Counted from the first letter of the stretch, positions 17,890 to 26,697 are shown. The stretch: DNA of 55,730 nucleotides from Candidatus Methylomirabilis sp. (GCA_020722725.1 DYKG01000023.1:1-55730), one strand, 5' to 3'. A program made the numbers and translations. The notes: a model not told the origin generated them from the letters alone.

Positions 17890-18119
17890 ATTCGCCAGTA
17901 GAAAATTTCCCGAAAAAAGGGGAAAATTTCCTTTGTTTATTGGAAGACTTTCTTGGAAGTCTTTCTAACTGGCTTTAAAGCACCACTGGACTTTCTGGCA
18001 CGAATAATGCCAGGAATAATGCTAATAGAAAGCAGTGGCGGCGGCGCTTCTTTTGAAAAGTTTCTTGCCCAACCCTTGCACGAGCTGTTCCAGATTTAAC
18101 GGAACGGCTCTTTTTTTTT
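17890..18119 (+). ncRNA. Candidate structured non-coding RNA ending in its own terminator
   Basis: No plus-strand coding frame precedes the strong plus-strand terminator at 18082-18119, so that terminator needs another transcript. The region holds several stems. GGAAGACTT/AAGTCTTTC (17942-17965) has a TCTTGG loop. A nested domain has CCACTG/CAGTGG (17983-17988 with 18033-18038), CTTTC/GAAAG (17991-17995 with 18028-18032) and TGGCA/TGCCA (17996-18000 with 18008-18012). An imperfect AT-rich stem lies near 17901-17931. Motifs of tmRNA, RNase P RNA and SRP RNA are not seen. A 6S-type or new regulatory RNA is possible. The 5' end is not defined and is given approximately. Confidence 0.45.
18082..18119 (+). 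terminator. Strong intrinsic terminator, plus strand
   Basis: GAGCTGTTCC and GGAACGGCTC form a ten-pair stem (one G-U) around an AGATTTAAC loop, followed by nine Ts. The T run exists only for plus-strand transcription, so it does not serve the minus-strand yciH gene. Confidence 0.9.
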
Positions 18120-18123
18120 CGGT

Positions 18124-18483
18124 TCAGCCCCCGGCTTTTTTTACCTGAAAACCAAGCTTCTGCAGTTCAATAACCAGTTTATCACGGTGTTCACCCTGAA
18201 TTTCGATTACACCATCTTTAACCGCGCCACCAGCCCCGCATTTTTTCTTGAGGTCTGCAGCGATTTTTTTCAATTTTTCTTCATCGCCGGGGATTCCGGT
18301 TATAAGCGTGACACCACTGCCTTTTCTTCCTTTGGTTTCACGGCTGACTCTCACAATTCCATCATTTTTGCCTGCATTGTTGCTTTTTTTGCGGCCCTGG
18401 CAATCCGCCACCGGTTGATTACAACCTGGGCACATTCTGCCAAATTCGCTTGAATAAACCAAGCCGCCACTGCTATTTTTCAT
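18124..18483 (-). CDS. yciH: SUI1/eIF1-like translation factor YciH
   Basis: 119 residues. A short N-terminal segment with two Cys (CPGCNQPVADC) precedes the SUI1 domain (about 40-117): IVRVSRETKGRKGSGVTLITG, the basic loop, then AADLKKKCGAGGAVKDG and the C-terminal HRDKLVIELQKLGF. It is thought to act at the ribosomal P site in start-codon selection. The ATG overlaps the TGA of a short upstream frame (ATGA). Confidence 0.92.
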   Translation of the reverse strand: MKNSSGGLVYSSEFGRMCPGCNQPVADCQGRKKSNNAGKNDGIVRVSRETKGRKGSGVTLITGIPGDEEKLKKIAADLKKKCGAGGAVKDGVIEIQGEHRDKLVIELQKLGFQVKKAGG

Positions 18484-18638
18484 TGCTTTCCTGACTCCCG
18501 GTCGGCAAACTCGTCATTGTCCCTTTTCTCGTAATGATTTTCCATCAGTTTCTGCAGGGCTTCTTTCGCACCCTGCAGGTCGCTGATGTTGAAGAAGCCA
18601 ATCTCAACAGTCTGATCTCTATCGCATTTCCAAACAAA
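18480..18638 (-). pseudogene. Possible C-terminal remnant of an unknown gene upstream of yciH
   Basis: The minus-strand frame is open for 52 codons from a TAG at 18639-18641 to a TGA overlapping the yciH ATG. The segment TVEIGFFNISDLQGAKEALQ and following charged helix look protein-like, but there is no normal start except an internal ATG at 18546 that would give only 21 residues. The start of this frame lies a few bases from the hairpin repeat at 18651-18737, as if the repeat replaced the 5' part. It may also be chance. Confidence 0.35.
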
Positions 18639-18650
18639 CTATACTCGCAT

Positions 18651-18737
18651 TGCCAGTTAAAAATTATACGGATTTCAGAAGAAATATGCGCAGGGGGCCG
18701 GCACAGCGGCCGGCCCGCTTCAGATATTTATAATACG
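18651..18737 (+). repeat. Hairpin repeat, copy A
   Basis: Core stem GGGCCGGC/GCCGGCCC (18695-18716) with six-base loop, left flank GAAATATGCG and right flank GCTTCAGATATTTATAATAC. The left part (TGCCAGT ... CAGAAGAAATAT) matches 48585-48613 and the right flank matches 48712-48732. See copies B1 and B2. It lies between glnN (3' end) and yciH. Confidence 0.7.
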
Positions 18738-18766
18738 TTTGTTTCTCATGGGAACGGTATTACGTA

Positions 18767-20869
18767 TTAAAGAGAAGTCAGCAGGTCCTGATATTTGGCC
18801 ATTGGCCAGAATTCATGGGCGGTGATTTCTTCTGCTGTATCTACAGCCTGCCTGAGCCTGGCTAGAGCCGCTTCTCCATCATCTCCGAGAAATGCGGTTT
18901 TTGCATGCAGACCCTTTTTGGTAGAACTTTTTTCAAGAACTTTTTCCATGGCATCAGCCCCGGCTTTTACATCGATGTAGATTTTTTCAATGATTTTGCT
19001 CTCCTCCAGCAGGGTTTTGCTGGTCAATCCTGCTTCTTTCATGGCGGCTGCAGCTTTTGCGGTCTGAGTAAGCTGCTTGTTGATTGCCGGCAAAATCAGG
19101 GTGCGAGCCATGTTGACTGCGGTTTTGTATTCGATTTCTTTGGTTTTAAGATAGGTTTCAAGCTTGATTTCGACTTTGGCGTGAACTTCTCTTTCGGTGA
19201 GAACATGAGTCTTTTCCATCAACTCGACGACGCTGTGGTCGTTGAAGGCGTTCATGGCCGCCGGAGTATTGCGATTGTTGGGCAGGCCAAGCTTTTCGGC
19301 TTCGCGGTGCCATTCGCTCGAATAGCCATTTCCCTCAAAGCGTACTTTTCTGGTTTCTTTAAATACCTGTTTGAGAACCATCAGGGCGCTTTCACGAATA
19401 TCCTTGCCTTTGCTTGCATTCAAGCGCTGTTCGATGATGTTATACCCATAAGTGCAGATAAGGTTCAGAATCGTTGTCGCTTCTGAAGGGTTCTGCGATG
19501 AGCCGACCGCTCTGAATTCAAATTTGTTCCCGGTAAATGCAATCGGCGAAGTACGGTTGCGGTCAGAAGAATCGCGGGCAATTTTGGGCAGGTTGCGAAC
19601 ACCCATGTTAATGTTTGCAATGACCTGCTCGGTAACTTTGTTCATGCTCTCGATTTCGTCAATCAGTCGAGTAAGATACTCCCCGAGATATATTGACATG
19701 ATTGCTGGAGGGGCTTCGTTGGCACCAAGGCGATGGTCGTTTCCGGCATCGGCAACGCTGGCGCGCAGCAGGCCGCCAAACTTGTCAACGCCAAGCAGAA
19801 TTGCCCCGAGAGTAAGAAGGAAATTGATGTTCTTTAATGGTGAGGCTGAGGGCTCAAGGTAATTGGTTCCTGTATTGTCGCCAATTGACCAATTGACATG
19901 TTTTCCCGAACCGTTAACCCCGGCAAAGGGCTTTTCGTGCATGATTACGATCAGGTCATGCTTCAAACCGACCTGGCGCATGATATCCATGGTCTGAAGA
20001 TTGTGATCGATCGCCAGATTGGCTTCTTCATATAGCGGCGCGATTTCAAACTGGTTTGGTGAAACCTCGTTGTGGCGAGTCTTTGCTGGTATTCCGCGGC
20101 GATAGAGTTCGTGGTCGAGATCGGCCATGAATCTGATTATTTTTGGATGAATTGCGCCGAAATAATGGTCTTCCATCTGCTGACCCTTAGCTGGAGGCGC
20201 ACCAAACAGCGTTCTCCCGCAGATTTTCAGATCTGGTCTGGATTCATATAAGGCTTTGGAAACAACGAAATATTCCTGCTCTGGGCCACAGTTTACCACG
20301 ATTTTTTTTGACAGGCGATTGCCAAGCATGCGCTGGAGCTTGATTCCTGCATCATTCAAAGCTATCAAAGAGCGAAGGAACGGAGTTTTGAGGTCGAGAA
20401 CATCACCGGTCCACGATAGAAATACTGACGGTATGACCAGCGTTTTGCTGCGCCCGGTCTCAATTAGAAAGGCAGGAGATGTCGGATCCCAGGCAGTGTA
20501 GCCTCTGGCTTCAAAAGTTGAACGAATGCCACCGGAAGGAAACGAGGAAGCGTCAGGTTCACTTTGAATAAGCTGTTTTGCCGAGAATCTTTCAATAATT
20601 TCACCATTTTCGGAATAGGAAATGAAGGCATCATGCTTTTCTGCAGTTCCGCCCCGTTGTGGCTGAAACCAGTGGGTGAAATGCGTTGCACCCTTGCCAA
20701 TTGCCCATTCTTTCATCGCATGGGCAACTTCTTCGGCAATCGAGTTTTCAATAGGATTTCCGCTGTAAATTGTACTGATCAGTTTGCTGTATGTATCGTG
20801 GCTGAGCTTTTCCTGCATCGCTGCGCGGTTGAATGTTAGTTCGCCAAAGATTGCCGTAAGTTCTGACAT
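18767..20869 (-). CDS. glnN: Type III glutamine synthetase
   Basis: 700 residues, the size of GSIII enzymes, which make glutamine from glutamate, ammonia and ATP. Recognisable: N-terminal GATHFTHWFQPQRGGTAEKHDAF segment split by GSIII-specific sequence, FPSGGIRSTFEARGYTAWDP, KTRHNEVSPNQFEIAP, and GSGKHVNWSIG. The ATG at 20869 has AGGAG six bases upstream. The longer frame back to 20938 would run through the promoter and is rejected. It is a single gene with its own promoter. The C-terminal helical region is intact. Confidence 0.95.
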   Translation of the reverse strand: MSELTAIFGELTFNRAAMQEKLSHDTYSKLISTIYSGNPIENSIAEEVAHAMKEWAIGKGATHFTHWFQPQRGGTAEKHDAFISYSENGEIIERFSAKQLIQSEPDASSFPSGGIRSTFEARGYTAWDPTSPAFLIETGRSKTLVIPSVFLSWTGDVLDLKTPFLRSLIALNDAGIKLQRMLGNRLSKKIVVNCGPEQEYFVVSKALYESRPDLKICGRTLFGAPPAKGQQMEDHYFGAIHPKIIRFMADLDHELYRRGIPAKTRHNEVSPNQFEIAPLYEEANLAIDHNLQTMDIMRQVGLKHDLIVIMHEKPFAGVNGSGKHVNWSIGDNTGTNYLEPSASPLKNINFLLTLGAILLGVDKFGGLLRASVADAGNDHRLGANEAPPAIMSIYLGEYLTRLIDEIESMNKVTEQVIANINMGVRNLPKIARDSSDRNRTSPIAFTGNKFEFRAVGSSQNPSEATTILNLICTYGYNIIEQRLNASKGKDIRESALMVLKQVFKETRKVRFEGNGYSSEWHREAEKLGLPNNRNTPAAMNAFNDHSVVELMEKTHVLTEREVHAKVEIKLETYLKTKEIEYKTAVNMARTLILPAINKQLTQTAKAAAAMKEAGLTSKTLLEESKIIEKIYIDVKAGADAMEKVLEKSSTKKGLHAKTAFLGDDGEAALARLRQAVDTAEEITAHEFWPMAKYQDLLTSL

Positions 20870-20909
20870 TTGTTTCTCCTGTAATTTGTCGGAAAATTTT
20901 AGATGCCTG

Positions 20910-20938
20910 ATCATAATTGGCGTTTTTGAAATCGTCAA
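20910..20938 (-). promoter_or_regulatory. Promoter of glnN
   Basis: On the minus strand TTGACG (20938-20933), 17 bases, then TATGAT (20915-20910), about 40 bases before the start codon. The spacing is ideal and the match near consensus. Confidence 0.7.
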
Positions 20939-21164
20939 GTAGAAATCGGTAAAAAAGTGTAAAAACTAAAAAAATAATTGTATAAATTTAGAAAAAATAA
21001 AAATTGAGCAATAGAAAATATGATATTTGCAAAAAAATAATTCTGTTGGGCTGTATTCGCAAAAACTTTCCGAGCCTTGAATAAATGATTTCAGTTTTGC
21101 CTGGGGTTCTGCTACAATATCGGGTGAGTTCTTCTCTACCATTGTTCCTGATAGGGGTTTAAAA

Positions 21165-22622
21165 GTGCAGATCAGAGGGCATAAATTCTTCTTTTTTGTC
21201 ATTGTCATAAATTTTCTTTTCCCGGTTCTTCTTGAGGCTTCTTCGGCTAAGTTCCACGTTGATGTGGGATTGAACCATTTTTACAAAAAGCGCTTTCTTG
21301 AAGCTTATCGTGAGTTCAAGGCGGCACTTGAAAAAGATCCCAGGTATGCTGAGGCACATTACAACCTGGGCAGGGTTTATAAGGCTCAGGGGTTTATAAA
21401 AGAAGCCCTTATCGAGTTTCAGATTGCTATCAAATTGAATCCCGGCTACCTTGCGGCGCGTCGAGAGCTTGATACGATCAAATCATCCCTGGAACAGGAT
21501 GTTAGAACTCAGCTTAAAATTCAGGGTCAGGAAACGGTTAACCAAACAGATTTCTCTTCAATTCCTGCCGATGAAGCAGAAAAGAAGGGGCGCCAGTTCC
21601 TGCAGCAAGGCCGAAGCGAAGAAGCAATAAGATACTTTGAGCAGGCTTTACGTCAGAAACCCAATGACGTTGCCCTGCTGAAAATGGTCGGTTTCCTTTA
21701 TTTTCAGCAGAATCGCTTCACCAATTCACTCGATTACTACAATAAAGCCCGCGAATATTCACCTGTTGACTCTGAAATACCTTATGCGGTTGGTTTGATA
21801 TACATGAAAACCCGGGTTCCGGAAAAAGCCGAAGAAGCTTTTCGCCAGGCAGTCAAACTCGATCCCGAGATGGTAAAAGGTATTTTCGCCCTTGGCGAAG
21901 CACTCGAAGCTCAGGATAAAACTGAAGACGCCATCTTTCAATTTCGTAAGAGTCTTGAAATTAACCCGAAGCTTCAGGAAGCGCAGAATAAGCTCAGTTA
22001 TCTGGTCGGTCGCCTGAGCTTTAACTATTTCAGCCGTGGAACCTACCACTATCAACAGGGCGAATACGATAAGGCTGAATCTATGCTTTCTTTGGCCAGA
22101 ACCTATGGAAACCTTACCGATGAACAGAATCGCCGGATTGATGAAATGCTCAATGCCAGCCGCTACTGGATTGAAAAAGAACGGAAAAAGGTCAAGGTCA
22201 GTTCTGAATACCGACAATTAAGAAATGATGCCTATGTTAACAAGAGCATTGAAGTTTACGATGTAAGTCAGAATTTCAAACCTTACATTGGTCAGGCGGT
22301 TATTTGGGCCGGTCGGGTCGAATTTGTCGGTGAAAGAAAAGGTAAAAAATACCTCTTCATTAACAGCCGCCCTGAAATCAGCCTTGATAGTGGCATGGAA
22401 AACGCATTTGAAATTGAATTTCCTAAAGACCTGCCGTCTGATCCAAGAATTGCGCTTGGGTCAGAAGTCGTTGAGGTAAAAGGACGAATTTTGAGGGTTG
22501 ATAAGATTCGAGATCAGATTTCCGGCGCTTTCAGTCTTCGCCGTCAACCTGTTATCGAAGCAACAGAAATCGAAATTATTCGCAAAAATTATGAACAACC
22601 GTTGATTCTACGATTCTATTGA
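21165..22622 (+). CDS. TPR-repeat protein with signal/anchor sequence
   Basis: 485 residues from a GTG start with AGGGG eleven to seven bases upstream. An N-terminal hydrophobic segment (about 6-25) ends LLEASSA and suggests export. TPR motifs fill about 30-90 and 135-300 (AEAHYNLGRVYKAQGFIKEA, EEAIRYFEQALRQKPNDVAL and similar). The C-terminal 130 residues form a beta-rich domain of unknown type (IGQAVIWAGRVEFVGERKGK). It is likely a periplasmic scaffold. An extended -10 (TGCTACAAT, ending 21118) precedes it. Confidence 0.8.
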   Translation: MQIRGHKFFFFVIVINFLFPVLLEASSAKFHVDVGLNHFYKKRFLEAYREFKAALEKDPRYAEAHYNLGRVYKAQGFIKEALIEFQIAIKLNPGYLAARRELDTIKSSLEQDVRTQLKIQGQETVNQTDFSSIPADEAEKKGRQFLQQGRSEEAIRYFEQALRQKPNDVALLKMVGFLYFQQNRFTNSLDYYNKAREYSPVDSEIPYAVGLIYMKTRVPEKAEEAFRQAVKLDPEMVKGIFALGEALEAQDKTEDAIFQFRKSLEINPKLQEAQNKLSYLVGRLSFNYFSRGTYHYQQGEYDKAESMLSLARTYGNLTDEQNRRIDEMLNASRYWIEKERKKVKVSSEYRQLRNDAYVNKSIEVYDVSQNFKPYIGQAVIWAGRVEFVGERKGKKYLFINSRPEISLDSGMENAFEIEFPKDLPSDPRIALGSEVVEVKGRILRVDKIRDQISGAFSLRRQPVIEATEIEIIRKNYEQPLILRFY

Positions 22623-22992
22623 AAGAATAAATAGAGATGAATTAATGAAGAAAATCTGGTTCCTCTGATGTATTGGGCTTCGTCATGCCCTGAAAGCCTG
22701 AAAGCCCAACCGGTAGTGACTTTACTACAGGGATCGTGATAATATTGCCATCTCTGCTTTTTCCAGGCATCAATCGCTTTTACGTTAATGCCAGGGTTGA
22801 GCATGAGCGATCTATTCAGGCATCCGAAATGGCAAGACTTCCAGGCAATGTTGCAGGCCTGTCAGAACCACAGCAAAGATTTGATCAGGTTTTTCGCAGG
22901 TTGAGCGATATCCCTTTCCCGTCAGAAACTTTTAGCACCAGACTTATACCAATCACATTTAATTCGTTCTTGACACTACGATTTGAGTATAA
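22623..22992 (+). other. 370-base non-coding stretch with inverted repeats and repeat C
   Basis: No convincing gene. It holds an inverted repeat TTGGGCTT/AAGCCCAA (about 22674-22721), a short inverted repeat GTAGT/ACTAC near 22711-22728, and the repeat C segment at 22943-22983. A 33-codon frame from an ATG at 22803 (MSDLFRHPKWQDFQ start) and an overlapping 94-codon frame from 22736 both read somewhat like protein but lack ribosome sites. At most they are gene debris. Confidence 0.5.
22943..22983 (-). repeat. Repeat C: uninterrupted version of the copy B surroundings
   Basis: On the minus strand this reads AATCGTAGTGTCA, then AGAACGAATTAA, then ATGTGATTGGTATAAG without a break. The same two halves occur on the plus strand at 48648-48672 and 48738-48759, separated there by 65 bases that contain hairpin B2. 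Only three or four mismatches in about 41 bases. Confidence 0.7.
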
Positions 22993-23229
22993 ATGGTATT
23001 ACTTATGTTCAGCGACGTAATCATCGAAGCGATGAATGAAAAAGGCGAGCCTTTCGGCTATGAAAGGTTGGAAGCGCTGGCGGGCGATCTGGGGCATTGC
23101 ATCGACCGCCAGGGGTTTTTTGCCAGAGTTTATGAAGAATTACGAAATTTTACCGGTTCGGTTTCCTGTGGAGATGATGCAACGCTGGTTCTGCTCGATC
23201 ATGATCGCCGGGCTATTGTAAACGATTGA
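22993..23229 (+). pseudogene. C-terminal fragment of a PP2C/SpoIIE phosphatase
   Basis: The 78-residue frame aligns with the end of SpoIIE/RsbU phosphatase domains: LLMFSDVIIEAMNEKGEPFG corresponds to the family's L-x-YTDG-x-x-EA-x-N-x-x-G-x-x-FG, and GDDATLVLLD to the final DDITLLVL. The conserved Gly after Asp is replaced by Val. Everything before this point of the roughly 200-residue domain is absent, and repeat C abuts the 5' edge. It cannot be an active phosphatase on its own. The end is 21 bases before resB. Confidence 0.7.
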
Positions 23230-23250
23230 TAAATCTCATATACTCTGTCC

Positions 23251-24780
23251 ATGAGAACAATCCTTCACCTTTTTGTTTCACTAAAAACAGCAGTCACGAT
23301 AATCTGCGTTCTTACCGTGCTATCAATGCTGGGCACCTTTGTGCCCCAGTCTCTTGAGGCTTATCAATATCTCGAGCGCTACCCATCGATTGGCCACTGG
23401 ATTCTGGCGCTTGGCTTCGATGACATGTATCACAGCCTTGCTTTTCAGGCCTGTCTCTGGTTTTTGTCGGTTTCAACCCTGGTTTGTATTCTTACCCGCT
23501 GGAAAAGCACTTCAAGAAAGTTGTTTTCGCGTCTGCAGTTCGTAACCGAAAAAGAAATTAAAGCCTTCGAAATGGGCATGATTCTGCCAAAACTGCTTAC
23601 TGAAACGGCTTTGGCCAGATTCCCCCAAAAAAAAGAATTGCCCGGTTCGGTGGTTATAGCTCTGCGAACCAGTGGCAAAAGCTCTTTGCTGGGCGGTATG
23701 TTCATTCATATCGGTTTTCTCATGATTCTCGCCGGTGGTCTTCTTGGACTTTTCTATGGTGTGGAAATGGCGGTTCGTGGCCGGGTAGGCGAAAAAGTGC
23801 CGGTTCCTGAGCTGTCGGTGGTTCGTGCCGCCAGAGATGCAGACCGAATAAGCCGGACGGCGAGAAATATCCGACATTTTTCACCTGATGCGCCGATTCT
23901 TGATAAATATCGCCAGGAAGTCGAAGCTTTGCATAAAGCCTATGTTGACGGCCTGGCAAGCCCGGCATTTTATGTTGAATTCAACAATTTGTGGGTTGAT
24001 AACCATCTCGATGAGCGTGGGCAGGTAAAAGGCATAAAAAGCTGGAATTCAGCCATTTCGTTTGTTGCCGACGGTGAAACTCTTGCTTCTGGCGTTACCA
24101 TGGTAAATCAGCCGGTCAGTTTTCGCGATTATTCGTTCTTTCAGGCCAGCTGGAGCAAATCATACCGCCGCATTGTAGTTCGGGTAGATCTTTTGAAAGA
24201 CAACCCGGAATGGGAAAGCTTTGTTGCTGCCGGTGCAACCTTTCCGATCATCGTCGATTTCGAAATAGAAAAGCCCCGGTCTTTTTCATGGACCCCCTTG
24301 CAGATGGTGATGCAGGACTTTATGCCGGATTTTCGCATAATCGACGGGCGTTTTATCAGCGTTTCGCAGGAGCTCAATAACCCGGCTGCGAGAATTGTGG
24401 CTTATGACCACAAGGGCAGTGTGGCCGGTCGCGCCTGGGCTTTTCCCGATGACCGGGTAATGTCGCCCAGCCATGTTTCAAATCTTCCTTTTATTTTTAC
24501 TTTTGTGGGAGCTGAGCCCGAATTCGAAAGCGGGCTGCAGATGGCCTACGATCCTGGTAAGCCAATGGTCTGGGCCGGCTGCCTGATTTTTACTCTTGGT
24601 CTGATCATGGGTTTTTACATCGCTTACCGCGAAGAATGGCTGATGATAATGCCAAATGGCAGAATTCTCATTGCAATAACCGGAAATCGGCCCGCTGAAA
24701 GCTTCAGACAGAATTTGCAGGCTCTTGCAGCAGAGCTGAATGAAGAAAAAAATAACGATCAGGAAACCATCAAAGCATGA
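23251..24780 (+). CDS. resB: Cytochrome c biogenesis protein ResB (Ccs1)
   Basis: 509 residues. Three N-terminal membrane segments (about 8-30, 62-82, 150-172), a large extracytoplasmic domain (about 175-435) and a last helix near 445-467, the ResB/Ccs1 layout. VSLKTAVTIICVLTVLSMLGT is the typical first helix region. With CcsA it forms the system II haem-handling synthase that attaches haem to apocytochromes c outside the membrane. The stop overlaps the ccsA start (ATGA). Confidence 0.92.
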   Translation: MRTILHLFVSLKTAVTIICVLTVLSMLGTFVPQSLEAYQYLERYPSIGHWILALGFDDMYHSLAFQACLWFLSVSTLVCILTRWKSTSRKLFSRLQFVTEKEIKAFEMGMILPKLLTETALARFPQKKELPGSVVIALRTSGKSSLLGGMFIHIGFLMILAGGLLGLFYGVEMAVRGRVGEKVPVPELSVVRAARDADRISRTARNIRHFSPDAPILDKYRQEVEALHKAYVDGLASPAFYVEFNNLWVDNHLDERGQVKGIKSWNSAISFVADGETLASGVTMVNQPVSFRDYSFFQASWSKSYRRIVVRVDLLKDNPEWESFVAAGATFPIIVDFEIEKPRSFSWTPLQMVMQDFMPDFRIIDGRFISVSQELNNPAARIVAYDHKGSVAGRAWAFPDDRVMSPSHVSNLPFIFTFVGAEPEFESGLQMAYDPGKPMVWAGCLIFTLGLIMGFYIAYREEWLMIMPNGRILIAITGNRPAESFRQNLQALAAELNEEKNNDQETIKA

Positions 24781-25820
24781 ATGAAACTCTGGTTTTTACA
24801 ATTTCAATGGTCTTTTATCTGCTTGCGTTCGTGATGTTCAGTGCATCGATCAGCCTTGACCGCAACAATCTCTATAAGATTGCCCGTTATCTTATTGGAA
24901 TAGGCATTATATCTGCTTCAACCGGACTGGGAATGCGTTGGTATTCCGCCGGGCATCCACCGATTTCAAATATGTATGAATCACTTGTTTGTCTGTCGAC
25001 GTTTCTGGCGATCGCAGGTTTTCTCTTTTCTTATAACCGGCCCCTGCCTATGCTTGAAGGTGGTTCAGCGGTGGGGTCTCTACTGATGATTGGCATTGCT
25101 TCGCTCTTCTCATCAGAAATCAGGCCGCTTATTCCGGCGCTACAATCTTACTGGCTGCATCTTCATGTTTCTCTCGCTTTTGTGGGTGAGGCCTGCTTTG
25201 CCCTGGCTTTTATTCTCAGCTATATGTACTGTTTCCGTCAGATCCTTGTTCCACGCAATGCTGAGCTGATAAGCTTCAAAGAAAGAATTCTCGCTCTTTC
25301 CGTAGTTGCTGGCCTGCCTGTTTTTTTCGCTGGCGGAATGATGCTTTTGTATTTTCATCTTAAATCACACCCGGTATTCATTGAAAGATCATCGGCGCTT
25401 CTCTACGGAGTAATCCTTCCAACATGTCTGATGGCAGGAATCTTGATGGTTTTGACCTATCTTTTTCGCGGTGCCATCGGTGAGAAAACCGAAAAATGGC
25501 TGCCATCACTTCAGGTTCTCGATAACCTGACTTACCGTGCCATTGCACTGGGCTACCCGCTGTTTACTGTTGGTGGCCTGATTTTTGGTATGGTCTGGGC
25601 AAATAAGGCATGGGGACGATACTGGGGCTGGGACCCAAAAGAGACCTGGGCCCTGATTACTTTTCTCGTTTACTCAGCCTACCTTCACGTTAGATTGACG
25701 CGGGGCTGGAATGGTATCTGGACTGCCTGCCTCTCAGTCCTCGGGTTCATCGTCACCATGTTCACTCTGTTCGGAGTAAATCTCCTTGTCAGCAGTCTCC
25801 ACAGCTATGCCGGATATTGA
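24777..25820 (+). CDS. ccsA: Cytochrome c biogenesis protein CcsA (ResC)
   Basis: 347 residues, mostly membrane helices (eight predicted by eye). The haem-binding tryptophan-rich motif WGRYWGWDPKETWALITFL is near the C-terminus, with the expected flanking His residues (for example YLH after it). It is the system II partner of ResB. The four-base overlap with resB shows translational coupling. The last 87 bases overlap the 3' end of a convergent gene. Confidence 0.95.
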   Translation: MNETLVFTISMVFYLLAFVMFSASISLDRNNLYKIARYLIGIGIISASTGLGMRWYSAGHPPISNMYESLVCLSTFLAIAGFLFSYNRPLPMLEGGSAVGSLLMIGIASLFSSEIRPLIPALQSYWLHLHVSLAFVGEACFALAFILSYMYCFRQILVPRNAELISFKERILALSVVAGLPVFFAGGMMLLYFHLKSHPVFIERSSALLYGVILPTCLMAGILMVLTYLFRGAIGEKTEKWLPSLQVLDNLTYRAIALGYPLFTVGGLIFGMVWANKAWGRYWGWDPKETWALITFLVYSAYLHVRLTRGWNGIWTACLSVLGFIVTMFTLFGVNLLVSSLHSYAGY

Positions 25821-26696
25821 TTCCAATTCTGACCTTGAACATATGTCGGTTACTAAATCGTAAGCTTCAGTTAACAAGCTTAAATTTAAAATGTCATTTG
25901 AAGCAAGAGATTCAAATGTGGTTTTGAAAAGATCAAAATTTGGAATTTCTCCAACCAGATCTCCGAATTGTTCAGTCTCATCCCAGATTTTTTCCATTGT
26001 CAGTGCTGCCGCTTCACCGGCTGAGAAATCAGGTTTTGCCGCTTCCATGATGGAAAAATCAAAGTGGGCTCGTGGGTGAAGCCAGGCTTTTTCGCCGGCC
26101 AGCGCAACCATATTGCAGGTTTCAAATAAAAATCTGATTTTTTCAGGCCAACTATTGTAGTCAGACCTTTGAGTCCCTGAAGTTAACTTGAAAAACGCTT
26201 CGCGGAAATCTTTCACGTCAGTTCGGCGGGCGACCAGATAAAGAAACTCTGAAGGTGTCAGATGTAGTTGAAACGGGCCAAAGCACATCCACAAACCCGG
26301 GTGATGCTGTGCATCCCAGAATTTATAAATCCCGCGACCTAATGGAAAAAACAAACGGCAGCCGTAAAGAGTGTTTTCCTGATTCTGCAGTGCCGCTGAA
26401 TAAATCATTTCAGCGGCTGCATCTTCGTTGACCAGCATGGTTTTTATGAGGCATTCCCGCTCAGATCTGCTTAAATATTTTTTTACCAGCATATAAGCAC
26501 TTAATAAAGCGCTCAAATGCTCTGGCTTTTCAGCCAGAGCATGTTTAAGCAGTTTTTTCAGCATCGTCTGGCATTGTCGAACGTTGCCAAGGCGATTCGC
26601 CGTGGTTTGAAATGCTCTTATCGAGACCCCAAGAGCCAGATATTTATGCTCTGACCAGAGGTATTCGTAAATTCCCCGGTGATTGGGCTGTAGCAT
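25734..26696 (-). CDS. Hypothetical 320-residue soluble protein
   Basis: No family recognised. No signal peptide or membrane helix; mostly helical with aromatic-rich stretches (CRLFFPLGRGIYKFWDAQHH, LWMCFGPFQLHLTP) and a strongly acidic C-terminal tail (SEQSEHGDDEPED). It begins two bases after the stop of the propeller gene, so the two are translated together. Its last 29 codons lie antisense to the end of ccsA. The full-length open frame and the tight coupling support a real gene. Confidence 0.65.
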   Translation of the reverse strand: MLQPNHRGIYEYLWSEHKYLALGVSIRAFQTTANRLGNVRQCQTMLKKLLKHALAEKPEHLSALLSAYMLVKKYLSRSERECLIKTMLVNEDAAAEMIYSAALQNQENTLYGCRLFFPLGRGIYKFWDAQHHPGLWMCFGPFQLHLTPSEFLYLVARRTDVKDFREAFFKLTSGTQRSDYNSWPEKIRFLFETCNMVALAGEKAWLHPRAHFDFSIMEAAKPDFSAGEAAALTMEKIWDETEQFGDLVGEIPNFDLFKTTFESLASNDILNLSLLTEAYDLVTDICSRSELESISGIAVETADKEIYSEQSEHGDDEPED

Positions 26697-26697
26697 G

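Noticed and set aside
17890..18119. Assignment as tmRNA, RNase P RNA or SRP RNA
   Set aside because: Length and conserved cores of these RNAs are not present.
18905..19486. 193-codon frame opposite glnN
   Set aside because: Phe-rich shadow of the well-supported glutamine synthetase gene.
22616..22804. 62-codon minus-strand frame
   Set aside because: Formed largely by inverted-repeat sequence; no ribosome site and no family.
22736..23020. 94-codon frame with a protein-like segment (GLSEPQQRFDQVFRRL)
   Set aside because: No ribosome site, overlaps repeat C and the phosphatase remnant in another frame, and no family recognised. Kept only as possible debris in the spacer entry.
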